From Chryseosolibacter sp964551035 (GTDB lineage Bacteria > Bacteroidota > Bacteroidia > Cytophagales > Cyclobacteriaceae): 64,000 bases of DNA. The notes under the pieces are model-generated. The model had not been told where the DNA came from. It searched no databases and was given only the letters and a program-made list of their open reading frames with translations. The position numbers were made by a program, and so were the translations under genes. Location: positions 5,519 through 69,518 of the forward strand of contig CAZKBK010000025.1 of the NCBI GenBank assembly GCA_964551035.1. Reading direction: 5' to 3'. Of this stretch, positions 8,931-18,704 are shown in pieces (the first letter of the stretch is position 1; each line of letters starts with the position of its first letter).

Positions 8931-11345
8931 ATGTTTCAGAACTATTTCAATATTGCACTTCGAACACTCCGTAAACACGGCATTCACACCGCCGTTAATG
9001 TAGTTGGACTCGCGCTCGGGCTCGCCAGCGTCTTCCTGATTGCCCGCTACATCAGGAGCGAACTTGGCTATGACCGGTTCCACCACGATGCGGAGAATCT
9101 TTACCGCGTAACCTGGGAGGATGAGAATCCTCAGACCCGCACGCCGCATCCCATGGCCCAGGCGTTGGTGAACGATTTTCCGGAGGTGGAGCACGCGGTC
9201 AGCCTGAGCCCCCTCTGGGCTGCGGGCCTGACGCGCGAAACTCATTCCTTCAGGAACCTGGAACAGGATGAGCGGTTTGACGAACGCGACATTCTTTCCG
9301 TCGACACCACATTTTTCGACGTCTTCGACTTTCCGCTGGTATTGGGCAACCCCGGGACGGCGCTCAAAAAGATCAACGGCATCCTTATCTCCGAATCGAT
9401 GGCCCGGAAGTACTTCGGTGACGAAAACCCGATGGGCAAACAGCTCGCGGTCGACTCCGACGTGCACCTCGCCGAAATCACCGGCGTCTTTAAAGACGTT
9501 CCGCACCAATCACATTTTCATTTCGACTTCCTGGTCTCGTACGTCCGGGAGAAGGCGTTTGACCCCGGAGATCCGTACTTCTCGTGGAGCGACTTCGGTC
9601 ACTACAACTATATCCGGCTGAAGCCGGGTACCGACGCCAAAGCCCTGGAAGAAAAGCTTCTCCCATGGGTAAGAAAGTATATCGACGTTTCCGAACCCGA
9701 GTATGAACAACTCCGGTCATCCGGGTTTGGTTTCCGGTTGCAGCCGGTCACCGACATCCACCTTCACTCGCGCCTGCGCTGGGAGCTTGAACCCAACGGA
9801 AATATCGACTACCTGTATCTCCTTGGCGCGGCGGGCTTACTCACGCTGGTGATCGCTTGCGTGAACTTCATGAACCTCACCACGGCAAAGTCCGCCGAGC
9901 GCGCCAAAGAAATAGGAGTTCGCAAATCCGTGGGCGCGCAGCGTCACCAACTGGCCATGCAATTTCTTTCGGAGTCGGTGCTTACGGCGCTGGCGGCCGT
10001 CGTCGTGGCGATCATTTTCATTGAACTTGCGTTGCCGTTCTTCAATAACGCCACGGGGATGTCCCATCGTTTCGACTACCTGACGGACCTGCCCGTGCTG
10101 GCCGCTTTCGGGATGTTTATCGGTGTTGTTTCCGGCCTTTATCCGGCGGCATACCTGTCAAAGATTGGTGCCCACCTTGTACTGAAGGGAAAGTTGGTAC
10201 AATCGCCCAGAGGCTCCGCATTCCGGCATTCGCTGATCGTTTTTCAGTTCTGCATCTCCATGGTACTGATTACGGGGTCGGCGATCATCTTTAATCAGTT
10301 GAAGTTTTTACAGGATAAGCGCCTGGGGTTCCGCAAGGAGGAGGTGATCCTTGTTGCGCTCAAGAATGATGGGGGGATCAGCAACTTTGAAACCCTTCGG
10401 AGCGAGTTGCTGCAGACGGAAGGTATTGTGAGCGTATCGGCGGCGTCCAACGTGCCGGGACGACAATACAACCAACATCCGGTTTCGGCGCTGGCCGCGC
10501 CGCAGCACCGCGTAAGTTGCTCGGAAGCGTTTGTCGACTATGACTTCTTTTCGTCGTTGGACATTGAACTCCACGACGGCCGCGTCTTTTCACGCGAGTA
10601 CCCCAGCGACACGGGCGCGGTTTTCGTGCTGAACGAGACCGCCGCAAAGCAACTGTTCTTCGATGAATCGGCGGTAGGGCAGGAGGTGGTCTGGCACCAC
10701 GACGAAAGTGACATCAGGGGCACCGTCATCGGCGTGGTGAAAGACTTCCATTTCCAGTCGCTGCACGAGCCGATTCGGCCGCTGCTGTTCGCCCTTTCTC
10801 ACGAAGCATTCAACTACATCATCGTTCGCACCGGTACCGAGCACCTCGAGCGCAAGATCGCCGCCATGGAGACCGCGTACAAGCGCGTTGAGCCGTACTT
10901 TGCGTTCGAGTTTTCGTTCCTTGAAGATCAACTCAACGCGCAATACGCTTTCGAGCGCCAGACCGCCGGTATCCTTGCCGCATTTTCATTTATCGCCATT
11001 GCGATAGCATGCTTTGGATTGTTTGCCATGTCCATGCTTACGTTTCAGCAAAAACTGAAAGAGATTAGTGTCCGCAAGGTATTGGGTGCTTCCGGCCTGA
11101 ATCTGATCGTACTTTTGATCGGAGGATTCACCCGGTTGATTGCGATTTCCGTCCTGCTGGGGGCACCCATCGCCTGGTGGATCATGGACAGGTGGCTAGA
11201 GAACTTTACCTACCAGGTGACGATTGAACCGCTCGTGTTTCTCGCGTCAGGGTTGGTGCTCCTGGTGATCGCATGGTGCACGCTCGGGTATTTTACGATC
11301 AGGGCGTCGAAGGTAAACCCCGCAGTCATCCTGAAAAATGAATGA
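8931..11345 (+). CDS. ABC-type permease, MacB/FtsX family, tandem copy 2 of 4
   Basis: This copy is also 804 residues, with the same domain order as copy 1 but clearly diverged in sequence. TM1 lies in AVNVVGLALGLASVFLIARY, the periplasmic core starts after YDRFHHDAENLYRV, and the first FtsX block begins at about residue 291 (LTLVIACVNFMNLTTAKS) with the coupling motif AKEIGVRKSVGA. The second block has LKEISVRKVLGAS and ends in AVILKNE rather than the SLRYE of its neighbours. It probably forms one transcription unit with copy 1. Whether the copies pair with each other as heterodimers or work alone with a shared ATPase cannot be read from sequence. Confidence 0.93.
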   Translation: MFQNYFNIALRTLRKHGIHTAVNVVGLALGLASVFLIARYIRSELGYDRFHHDAENLYRVTWEDENPQTRTPHPMAQALVNDFPEVEHAVSLSPLWAAGLTRETHSFRNLEQDERFDERDILSVDTTFFDVFDFPLVLGNPGTALKKINGILISESMARKYFGDENPMGKQLAVDSDVHLAEITGVFKDVPHQSHFHFDFLVSYVREKAFDPGDPYFSWSDFGHYNYIRLKPGTDAKALEEKLLPWVRKYIDVSEPEYEQLRSSGFGFRLQPVTDIHLHSRLRWELEPNGNIDYLYLLGAAGLLTLVIACVNFMNLTTAKSAERAKEIGVRKSVGAQRHQLAMQFLSESVLTALAAVVVAIIFIELALPFFNNATGMSHRFDYLTDLPVLAAFGMFIGVVSGLYPAAYLSKIGAHLVLKGKLVQSPRGSAFRHSLIVFQFCISMVLITGSAIIFNQLKFLQDKRLGFRKEEVILVALKNDGGISNFETLRSELLQTEGIVSVSAASNVPGRQYNQHPVSALAAPQHRVSCSEAFVDYDFFSSLDIELHDGRVFSREYPSDTGAVFVLNETAAKQLFFDESAVGQEVVWHHDESDIRGTVIGVVKDFHFQSLHEPIRPLLFALSHEAFNYIIVRTGTEHLERKIAAMETAYKRVEPYFAFEFSFLEDQLNAQYAFERQTAGILAAFSFIAIAIACFGLFAMSMLTFQQKLKEISVRKVLGASGLNLIVLLIGGFTRLIAISVLLGAPIAWWIMDRWLENFTYQVTIEPLVFLASGLVLLVIAWCTLGYFTIRASKVNPAVILKNE

Positions 11346-11473
11346 CCGCTACGTGTCATTCATCCGACGGTTGACGCCGAAAATGCAGCGGTTGAAGGCA
11401 ATGTAATTTGTCCGCCCGGCGGACTGAAGGATATTACGGGACGATAGGTCCTATTTAAAACAACCGTTAGATC

Positions 11474-13885
11474 ATGCTCAGGAGTATCATCACCACTGCG
11501 CTGCGAAACCTCGTCCGGAATCGCGCCTTTTCCATTATCAATATTGTTGGCTTGAGTGTGAGCATGTCGCTGGCGCTGCTGGTCATTTCCGTTGTCAACG
11601 AGCAGTATACGTATGACGACTTTCACACCGATGCCGACCGCATCTATCGCGTGAGCACGACGGCATTGCGGACCGATGGGGGTAGCGAGGACTACGCTTC
11701 CGCGCCGCTGCCCATTGGACGTGTTTTTTCGGAGGATTACTCGTTCGCGGAGGAGGTGGTGCGGATCAATGCCCGTTTTGGAGGCGACGTGATTTATGGA
11801 AATGTGAACGTTCCCGTTCGCGGACTGATGGTTGACCCGTCTTTTCTGTCTGTGTTTAACTTTCCGCTGGAGAGGGGCAGCGCCACAACAGCGCTCTCAG
11901 ATCCGAACAGTCTGGTGCTGACCCGCGCTGCCGCGGAAAGGATTTTTGGGCAGGCCGAACCCATTGGAGAGGTTGTCAAGGTCGGGTCGTACGGTGAATT
12001 TGTGGTGACCGGTGTACTGGAAAATTTTCCCAGCAAAACACACTTTGAGTTTGAAATGCTGGCATCGATGGCCGCGTTGCCGGCATTTGAGCAACAGGGC
12101 CTTTCCCGGTCGTCGTTGGACAACTGGAATAATTATTACGCCAACTACGTCTACTTCAAGCTGAAGGAGGGGAAGGACCGGGCGGAAGCCGAACGCGCCC
12201 TGGATGAGATCTACCGAAAGTACTACACGGGCCTCGAGCTTGAGACACGCGACCGGGGTTATGATTTTTTTGTCATGGCACTGGGAGAGATCACGCCCGG
12301 CCCGGCGATGTCCAACCAGATGGGTACGGGCATGCCGCAGTTTCTGATCCTTTTTCTCGGAATCCTCGCGGGCATTGTAATGCTCCTGGCGTGCTTCAAC
12401 TACACCAACCTGATGATCGCCAAGTCCCTTTCCCGCGTGAGGGAAATCGGCGTGCGCAAGATCGTCGGTGCGCGACGCGCGCAGGTGTTTCTTCAGTTCG
12501 TGGGCGAAGCGGTGGTGTTCTCGGTCGTGTGTCTTGCTTTTTCCTACGTCCTGCTACAGGTGTTGAAGCCGGCATTCATGCAGCTTAGTCTCGCCCGGGA
12601 ATTCGCGACGGAGTTGAAGGAAGATTACAGGTTGTACGTTCTGTTTTTCGCCTTTGCTGTCGGTGTGGGGGCGGTTGCGGGTTTGCTTCCGGCGGGGTAT
12701 CTCTCGGCATTGCGGCCGGCGTCCGTACTGAAAGATCATGGCAATGTGAAACTTTACGCGCGTCTCACGTTTCGTCAGGCACTTGTGGTCACGCAGTTCG
12801 CGCTCTCTATCGCTTTTGTGATCGTCGTGCTGGTAATCTACAGGCAGATCGATTTTATGGTCACGAAAGACTATGGTGTGCACGAGGAGAACATTCTCAA
12901 TGTGCGGCTGCAGGGAATGGAATTCCAGAAACTGGCCAACGAGGTGCGTGCTATTCCCGGTGTGGTGTCTGTCGGCGGCGTGTCGCATCAACTGGGCACG
13001 TGGGCGGACCGGGCAAGCGATTACCGGCGCCTGCCAGGGGAGGCACCTTTCACGATGCGGGACTTCGTGGTCGACAACCATTATATCGATAACCTTGAGT
13101 TGACTTTCGTGGCGGGTCGGAACTTTGATCCGTCCGAACAGGGCGTGATGGAGAAGCATATCATCCTCAATGAGCGGGCCCTGGGGCTGTTCAACTTCAC
13201 CAACGCGGTCTCCGCGATCGGCCAACCCGTCTATGCCGACGACTCGCTGATGCTGACGGTGATCGGGGTGGTCAGAGACTTTCATTTTCGTCCCCTGAGC
13301 TATGAGATCGGCCCGCTGGCATTGCGGTATGATCACGATGGAATCAACTTTTTGAGTGCACGGATACTGGAGGGCCGGCGGGAGGCGGTGGTAGCGTCGC
13401 TGGTGCCGGTGTGGAAGAAACTCGATCCCGTTCATGCATTGGACTGGAAGATGATGTCGGATGAAATCGACGAGGCCTACGTGCGCGCGGGGTTTATGGA
13501 CATACGCAACATCGTCGCCTATATTTGTTTTCTCGTCATCTCCCTGGCGTGCCTGGGTATGCTGGGCATGGCGATGTATTCAACCCGCACGCGTGTGAAG
13601 GAGATCGGTGTGCGGAAAGTACTCGGTGCCAGTGCCACCCAGGTGACGCTGCTCCTCAGCAAGGCGTTTCTCGTATTGCTCACCATTGCGGCAGTCGTCG
13701 CGATGCCCGTCGGTTACTACTTCGGCGACCTGTTCCTCGAACAGTATCACTATAAGATCACGATCACGCCCGCGCTCTTATTGACGAGCGTGCTGATCGT
13801 GGCCGTGCTGGGGGTTGTTACCATCTGCTCGCAGACCTGGAAGGCCGCGGGCGTGAACCCGGTGAAGTCGTTGCGATACGAGTAG
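11474..13885 (+). CDS. ABC-type permease, MacB/FtsX family, tandem copy 3 of 4
   Basis: The 803-residue product has the same architecture: TM1 in INIVGLSVSMSLALLVISVV, the periplasmic core after YDDFHTDADRIYRV, first coupling motif VREIGVRKIVGARR, second VKEIGVRKVLGAS, and a terminal NPVKSLRYE. The 128-base gap from copy 2 is the largest in the array and holds a short perfect inverted repeat (GTCCGC/GCGGAC, 11410-11424) without a T-run. A separate promoter for copies 3 and 4 is therefore possible but not evident. The periplasmic core differs most from the other copies, as expected if each handles a different substrate. Confidence 0.93.
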   Translation: MLRSIITTALRNLVRNRAFSIINIVGLSVSMSLALLVISVVNEQYTYDDFHTDADRIYRVSTTALRTDGGSEDYASAPLPIGRVFSEDYSFAEEVVRINARFGGDVIYGNVNVPVRGLMVDPSFLSVFNFPLERGSATTALSDPNSLVLTRAAAERIFGQAEPIGEVVKVGSYGEFVVTGVLENFPSKTHFEFEMLASMAALPAFEQQGLSRSSLDNWNNYYANYVYFKLKEGKDRAEAERALDEIYRKYYTGLELETRDRGYDFFVMALGEITPGPAMSNQMGTGMPQFLILFLGILAGIVMLLACFNYTNLMIAKSLSRVREIGVRKIVGARRAQVFLQFVGEAVVFSVVCLAFSYVLLQVLKPAFMQLSLAREFATELKEDYRLYVLFFAFAVGVGAVAGLLPAGYLSALRPASVLKDHGNVKLYARLTFRQALVVTQFALSIAFVIVVLVIYRQIDFMVTKDYGVHEENILNVRLQGMEFQKLANEVRAIPGVVSVGGVSHQLGTWADRASDYRRLPGEAPFTMRDFVVDNHYIDNLELTFVAGRNFDPSEQGVMEKHIILNERALGLFNFTNAVSAIGQPVYADDSLMLTVIGVVRDFHFRPLSYEIGPLALRYDHDGINFLSARILEGRREAVVASLVPVWKKLDPVHALDWKMMSDEIDEAYVRAGFMDIRNIVAYICFLVISLACLGMLGMAMYSTRTRVKEIGVRKVLGASATQVTLLLSKAFLVLLTIAAVVAMPVGYYFGDLFLEQYHYKITITPALLLTSVLIVAVLGVVTICSQTWKAAGVNPVKSLRYE

Positions 13886-13940
13886 GGCACGCTTGTAGTT
13901 TGGCATTTGAAATTGAAGGCGGTAATAGCAACAATTTACT

Positions 13941-16373
13941 ATGAAAGATCTCATTTTTGTTTTCCGGAGTATTCGTAAGAACATCCTTCTGGCGGGAATT
14001 AATGTCCTCGGCCTGACCACGGGCATCGCGGCGTGCCTTGTCATTTTCCTGATTGCCGCATATGAGTTGCGTTTTGACCGCTTCCAGCCTGACCGCGACC
14101 GCATCTACAGGATATACGCGTCCTTTTCTGGCGTCTTTTCCGGGGAGAATCCCGGTTCGCCGACGGGCGTTGCTGTTGCGGTGCGCGATGGCTTTACGGG
14201 TGTTGAAGCGGTGACGAACTTTCATACGTTTACCTCGCGCGTGAAAATCCCGTTGGCAGGTGGCGGCGTGAAGGACATGGAACGCTATGAAAAGGTGATC
14301 ATTGCGGACCCGGAATACTTTCATGTCTTCAGTCACTACACCTGGCGGGTGGGCGACCCGCAGGCTTCATTGTCTGAGCCGTTTCAGGTCGTGCTCACGG
14401 AGCAGCGTGCGAGGACTTATTTTGGAGACGTTGATCTGAGGGCCGTCATCGGGAAGGAGATCCTCTACCGCGACTCGCTGCGGTTGACGGTCTCCGGCAT
14501 TGTCGCCGATGTCACGAAGCCGACAGATTTTGATTTCACGGATTTCATTTCCTTCAGTACAATTGAAAAGTCGTGGCTGAACGATGAATTTATTCTGCTG
14601 AACGACTGGGAGAATACGAATAGCAGTTCGCAGGTCTTTATCAAACTGTCGAAAGCTACAGCACTGGAAGACATTCAACGGCAGATGCCCGGGCTGGCCG
14701 CGAAGTACGAAGCGCACAACCCAAATTCCAACCTGACGAACACGCCAACGCTGCAGGCTTTTGGGGACATTCATTTTGACACTGACCTCGGCATCTTCGA
14801 TTACAGCCGCGCTGTGGTGGGATGGTCTACGATCCGGATACTGATTGTCGTCGCGGTCTTGTTGCTGATCATCGCGGTGGTGAATTTTGTAAACCTGGAA
14901 ACGGCCCAGGCGTCCTTGCGGGCAAAGGAAGTAGGCGTGAGAAAGGTGCTCGGAAGTACGCGGCGGCGTCTGATTGCCAGGTTCCTCCTGGAAAGCTTTG
15001 TTCTTTCCGCCGTTGCTGTCCTTGCGGCCACCGGCCTTGCCGCGATGTCGATACGTTGGTTTCGGGAATTTGTGCCTGAAGGCTTGTCCTTCGAGTTGTC
15101 GGATCCGCTGGTATGGTTGTTTCTGTGCGCGTGCCTGCTGAGCGTGACGGTGCTGGCCGGGATTTACCCCGCATTTGTGCTTTCGTCCTATCAGCCGGCA
15201 ACGGCGTTGAAGAACATCTCCGCGGCGGGGAATTCCAGGCCGCGGTCGGCCTCGATACGGCAAGTCCTTACCGTTTTCCAGTTCTGCATCGCACAAGTAC
15301 TTATTGTCGCAACGATTGCCATCGGCTTTCAGTTGGATTTTATGACGAATAAGGAACTCGGGTTCGAGCGTGAGGGAATTGTCAACATCCAGACGCCGTG
15401 GTTTGAAGACCGGGCGCTTCGCGAAGTATTCCGGAATGAGTTGGAGAAGATACCGGGAATCGAAGCCATAAGCATGTTTTTCGATCCGCCGATCTATTTT
15501 GGTTATTCCTCCAGCATCATGGAGTTCGACAACGGAAAGGAAATAATGAAACACAACGTATTCATTAAGCGGGGCGATACGTCGTATGTGGATTTCTTTG
15601 GTATCCGGTTATTGGCGGGAAGGATGTATACCGCTAAAGAAGAGCCGGACGAATGTGTTATCAACGAGACCTACATGCGGGAACTCGGCTTCACAAATCC
15701 GCATGATGTGCTTGGAAAGGAGGTGAAGGAACAATTCACGATCGTCGGTGTCATTGAAGATTTTCACACCCGGTCATTGCACCATGCCATCGAACCCACA
15801 GCCATCTACTACGCGAAATCGGCGCCCACGATCGGCGTGAAGTTGCCCGTAGCCGGACGGCGTGTGGGCGATCTGAAGCCCACCATTGACCGGATCGGCG
15901 AGGCATTCAAGAAAGTTTACCCGGACGCGAAGTTCAACTATGAATTCATGGATGATATGATTGGGCGGTTCTATGAAAATGAGCAGCGTACCGGAAAACT
16001 CGCTCGTGCCGCGACGGGCATTGCCATCGTTGTTTCCTGTCTCGGACTGTTTGGCCTTTCCACCTTTACGGTCCTGCAACGCACCAAAGAGATCGGGATA
16101 AGGAAGGTGTTGGGGGCTTCCATCAACAGCATTCTCTTCCTGCTCTCCGCGACATTCCTCAAACTGGTGGTCATCGCTTTTCTCATTGCCGCACCGCTGG
16201 CCTGGTATCTTGCCGATTGGTGGTTGGCCGACTTCGCTTACCGGATGGAACTCAGCATGTGGATGTTCGCAGGGTCCGCCTTCTTTTGCGTGGCCGTTGC
16301 CTTCCTCACGATCAGTTTCCGGACCGTGCGGGCGGCGAGAACAAATCCCGTAGATACGCTGCGGTATGAGTAG
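13941..16373 (+). CDS. ABC-type permease, MacB/FtsX family, tandem copy 4 of 4
   Basis: The 810-residue product has a slightly different start (MKDLIFVFRSIRKNILLAG) but the same plan: TM1, a periplasmic core after RFDRFQPDRDRIYRIY, the FtsX block with AKEVGVRKVLGSTRR, the second periplasmic part, and a final FtsX block with TKEIGIRKVLGAS, ending NPVDTLRYE. It lies 55 bases after copy 3; that gap contains a weak heptad-like stretch (13896-13920). The gene ends 59 bases from the convergent M28 peptidase. It is the last member of the array, and no ATPase follows. Confidence 0.93.
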   Translation: MKDLIFVFRSIRKNILLAGINVLGLTTGIAACLVIFLIAAYELRFDRFQPDRDRIYRIYASFSGVFSGENPGSPTGVAVAVRDGFTGVEAVTNFHTFTSRVKIPLAGGGVKDMERYEKVIIADPEYFHVFSHYTWRVGDPQASLSEPFQVVLTEQRARTYFGDVDLRAVIGKEILYRDSLRLTVSGIVADVTKPTDFDFTDFISFSTIEKSWLNDEFILLNDWENTNSSSQVFIKLSKATALEDIQRQMPGLAAKYEAHNPNSNLTNTPTLQAFGDIHFDTDLGIFDYSRAVVGWSTIRILIVVAVLLLIIAVVNFVNLETAQASLRAKEVGVRKVLGSTRRRLIARFLLESFVLSAVAVLAATGLAAMSIRWFREFVPEGLSFELSDPLVWLFLCACLLSVTVLAGIYPAFVLSSYQPATALKNISAAGNSRPRSASIRQVLTVFQFCIAQVLIVATIAIGFQLDFMTNKELGFEREGIVNIQTPWFEDRALREVFRNELEKIPGIEAISMFFDPPIYFGYSSSIMEFDNGKEIMKHNVFIKRGDTSYVDFFGIRLLAGRMYTAKEEPDECVINETYMRELGFTNPHDVLGKEVKEQFTIVGVIEDFHTRSLHHAIEPTAIYYAKSAPTIGVKLPVAGRRVGDLKPTIDRIGEAFKKVYPDAKFNYEFMDDMIGRFYENEQRTGKLARAATGIAIVVSCLGLFGLSTFTVLQRTKEIGIRKVLGASINSILFLLSATFLKLVVIAFLIAAPLAWYLADWWLADFAYRMELSMWMFAGSAFFCVAVAFLTISFRTVRAARTNPVDTLRYE

Positions 16374-16432
16374 TTGCGGGCGTGCATGGGTGCCTCCACG
16401 GACGAAACCCAGCAACCTAAAAACCCGAGACG

Positions 16433-18073
16433 TTACCGCTCGCGCACGGCCTTGAACTCCGACCCCGCCTTCCACTTCGGCCAGGCTTCTTCAAAGGCGA
16501 GCCGCTTGCCGACCTGGAACAGGAGCTTCAGGTCGTCGATGGCGCCTTCGAAGTTCATCCGCGTGGTGTCGAACTCGTCCGAAGGCTGGTGGTAATGCTT
16601 TTGCGTGTACGTACTTTTCAACGCCAGTCCCCTGTCAGTGCCCTGCCCCTCGAAGTTGCTCCCGGTCTTGGTGTAGAGGGCGGGGATTCCAACCTTCGCG
16701 AAGTTGAAGTGATCGGAGCGGAAGTAGAACCCTTTCTCCGGTTCGTCGTCGATGCCGACGTCGCGGTTCAGGTTTTTCGCGGCTTGCCGCAGGTAGTCTT
16801 CGAGTTCCGACTGGCCTGCACCGACGATCATCACGTCCTGCATCTTTCCATAAGGATTAAGCCCGTCCATGTTGATGTTGGCGACGGTCTTGTCGATCGG
16901 GTAGATGGGATTTTCCACATAGTAGGCGGATCCCCAAAGGCCCTGCTCTTCGGCGGTGACGGCAAGGAAAATGATGCTGCGTGCGGGTTTGTTCTTCAGG
17001 GTTGTAAACGCTTTTGCCAGTTCGAGCAAGCCCGCCGTCCCGCTGGCGTTGTCCAGGGCGCCGTTGTAGATGCTGTCCCCCTCGGCGTCCGGCTTGCCGA
17101 TGCCAAGGTGATCCCAATGCGCGGTGTAAACGATGTATTCTTCAGGGCGCTCGCCGCCTGTAAGCTTAGCCACCACGTTGTACGACTTGTCGTACCGCGT
17201 GCTTACGTCCATTGATACGGAAGCTTTCAGGCCCAGGTTTTGCCCCTTGTAACCCGGGCGTCGGGCTTGGGTGGTCTCCTGATTGAAATCGAGCCCCGCG
17301 GCTTCAAAGAGCCTTTCGGCGGTGGGCTTGGTAATCCATCCAATGCCTTCGCAAAAGGTCTTCTCCTTGCCGCGTGAATCAAGGTAAAGATGCGGACTGT
17401 TCCAACCATTTTGCAGAACGGCGAAGGGATACCCGGCGGGAACGGTGTTATGCACTACAAAGCACCCCCTGGCACCCTGGCGCGCTGCCTCTTCATATTT
17501 ATAGGTCCACCTTCCATAGTAAGTCATGGTGTTGCCCTTGAAGAAGGTGGTGTCTTCCCCGCCAAAACCGGGATCGTTCACGAGTACGAGCACGATCTTG
17601 TCTTTGACATCAAGGCCTTCGTAGTCATTCCAGTCATACTCGGGGGCCACGATGCCGAAGCCGGCAAAGACAATTTCCTCGTCGTCCCATACAATCGCTT
17701 CTTCGACGCGTTCGGTATTGAGCACGAAATCGTGAAAGCCACGAAGGGTAAAACTTCCCTCGGGCCCTTCGATCTCCATTACGCTGTCGACCGTGGCGGT
17801 GATTTCAACCATGGGAACTTCCTGCAGGTAGCTATTGCCATTTCCGGGTTCAAGGTCCAGGGCCCTGAATTGCTCTTCGAGGTAGTCGATGGTTTTCTTT
17901 TCGCCCTGCGTAAACGGCCGACGTCCCTGAAATTCATCCGACGCCAGCCTGGCCACATGTTGTTCGAAGCTCGCCAGCGTCAGCGATTCCAGCCCATCAT
18001 CCTGAGTGTATTCGGCCTGGGGGTTACAACCGGCCGCGGCGATAATTGCGGTGAATAGGACGTATTTGCGCAT
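16433..18073 (-). CDS. M28-family aminopeptidase lipoprotein
   Basis: Starting at MRKYVLFTAIIAAAGC gives a lipoprotein signal with Cys at residue 16; an ATG six codons upstream is less likely. The 546-residue protein has the complete set of M28 zinc ligands in order: His in TAHWDHLG, the bridging Asp in NGALDNASG, the Glu-Glu pair in TAEEQGLWGS, Asp in NMDG, and His in RSDHFNFAK. A protease-associated (PA) insert probably lies between residues about 120 and 290, ahead of the catalytic block. It is expected to sit at the outer face of the cell and trim N-terminal residues from peptides. It is convergent with permease copy 4. Confidence 0.93.
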   Translation of the reverse strand: MRKYVLFTAIIAAAGCNPQAEYTQDDGLESLTLASFEQHVARLASDEFQGRRPFTQGEKKTIDYLEEQFRALDLEPGNGNSYLQEVPMVEITATVDSVMEIEGPEGSFTLRGFHDFVLNTERVEEAIVWDDEEIVFAGFGIVAPEYDWNDYEGLDVKDKIVLVLVNDPGFGGEDTTFFKGNTMTYYGRWTYKYEEAARQGARGCFVVHNTVPAGYPFAVLQNGWNSPHLYLDSRGKEKTFCEGIGWITKPTAERLFEAAGLDFNQETTQARRPGYKGQNLGLKASVSMDVSTRYDKSYNVVAKLTGGERPEEYIVYTAHWDHLGIGKPDAEGDSIYNGALDNASGTAGLLELAKAFTTLKNKPARSIIFLAVTAEEQGLWGSAYYVENPIYPIDKTVANINMDGLNPYGKMQDVMIVGAGQSELEDYLRQAAKNLNRDVGIDDEPEKGFYFRSDHFNFAKVGIPALYTKTGSNFEGQGTDRGLALKSTYTQKHYHQPSDEFDTTRMNFEGAIDDLKLLFQVGKRLAFEEAWPKWKAGSEFKAVRER

Positions 18074-18209
18074 GGGTGAGGGGTTAGGCATTGGGGATTA
18101 AGTATTGGATTGTAGGGTGAAATAACGGAATTTTCTCAGAAATCCGCAGGGCTACTGACACAACGTTGTCATGGGCCGGCGGTTTCTTGTCAAAAAAAAC
18201 ATAACCGCT

Positions 18210-18662
18210 ATGGACGAATTGGTCATAAGAAACAACATTTTGATCGAGGCTCCCGCCGAAAAGGTGTGGGAGGCGCTTACAGCACCTGAGATGACAAAGA
18301 AGTACATGTATGGTTGCGAGGCGATCTCGGACTGGAAAATTGGAAGCGAGCTTGTTTGGAAGGGCGTGTTTGACGGCACGGAGATGGTGGCCGTGAAGGG
18401 CAATGTAACGGCGCTGGAAAAGGATCGGCTGCTTTCCTACACCGCCTTCGATCCAAACGGTACCATTCCCGATATTCCGGAAAATTATACAACGGTTACC
18501 TACAGGTTGTCCCCGCAGGACGGCAAAACGATGCTCGAGGTCACCCAGGGCGATTTTGCAAACGTCGCCGATGGAGAGCGGCGATACAAAGATGCGACCG
18601 CGGACGGCGGCTGGCAACCGATCCTCGAAGCGATCCGATCGCTGGCGCAGGACGTATCCTAG
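18210..18662 (+). CDS. SRPBCC/AHSA1-type ligand-binding protein
   Basis: The 150-residue protein starts MDELVIRNNILIEAPAEKVWEALTAPE, the usual opening of AHSA1-type START-like proteins. The longer open frame adds 13 residues that do not belong to the family. The pattern continues with IGSELVWKG, VKGNVTALEKDRLLSYTAFD, a TVTYRLSP strand and the long C-terminal helix GGWQPILEAIRSLAQ. These proteins form a hydrophobic cavity and bind a small molecule or, as in Aha1, a partner protein. No neighbour points to a ligand. It is divergent from the M28 peptidase. Confidence 0.9.
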   Translation: MDELVIRNNILIEAPAEKVWEALTAPEMTKKYMYGCEAISDWKIGSELVWKGVFDGTEMVAVKGNVTALEKDRLLSYTAFDPNGTIPDIPENYTTVTYRLSPQDGKTMLEVTQGDFANVADGERRYKDATADGGWQPILEAIRSLAQDVS

Positions 18663-18704
18663 CGAATCGTTGACCGGCGAACGAGTTTTTGATAACTTGT
18701 AGCC

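Noticed and set aside
8250..9509. 419-codon minus-strand frame across permease copies 1 and 2
   Set aside because: It spans two genes and their spacer and has no domain or start signal.
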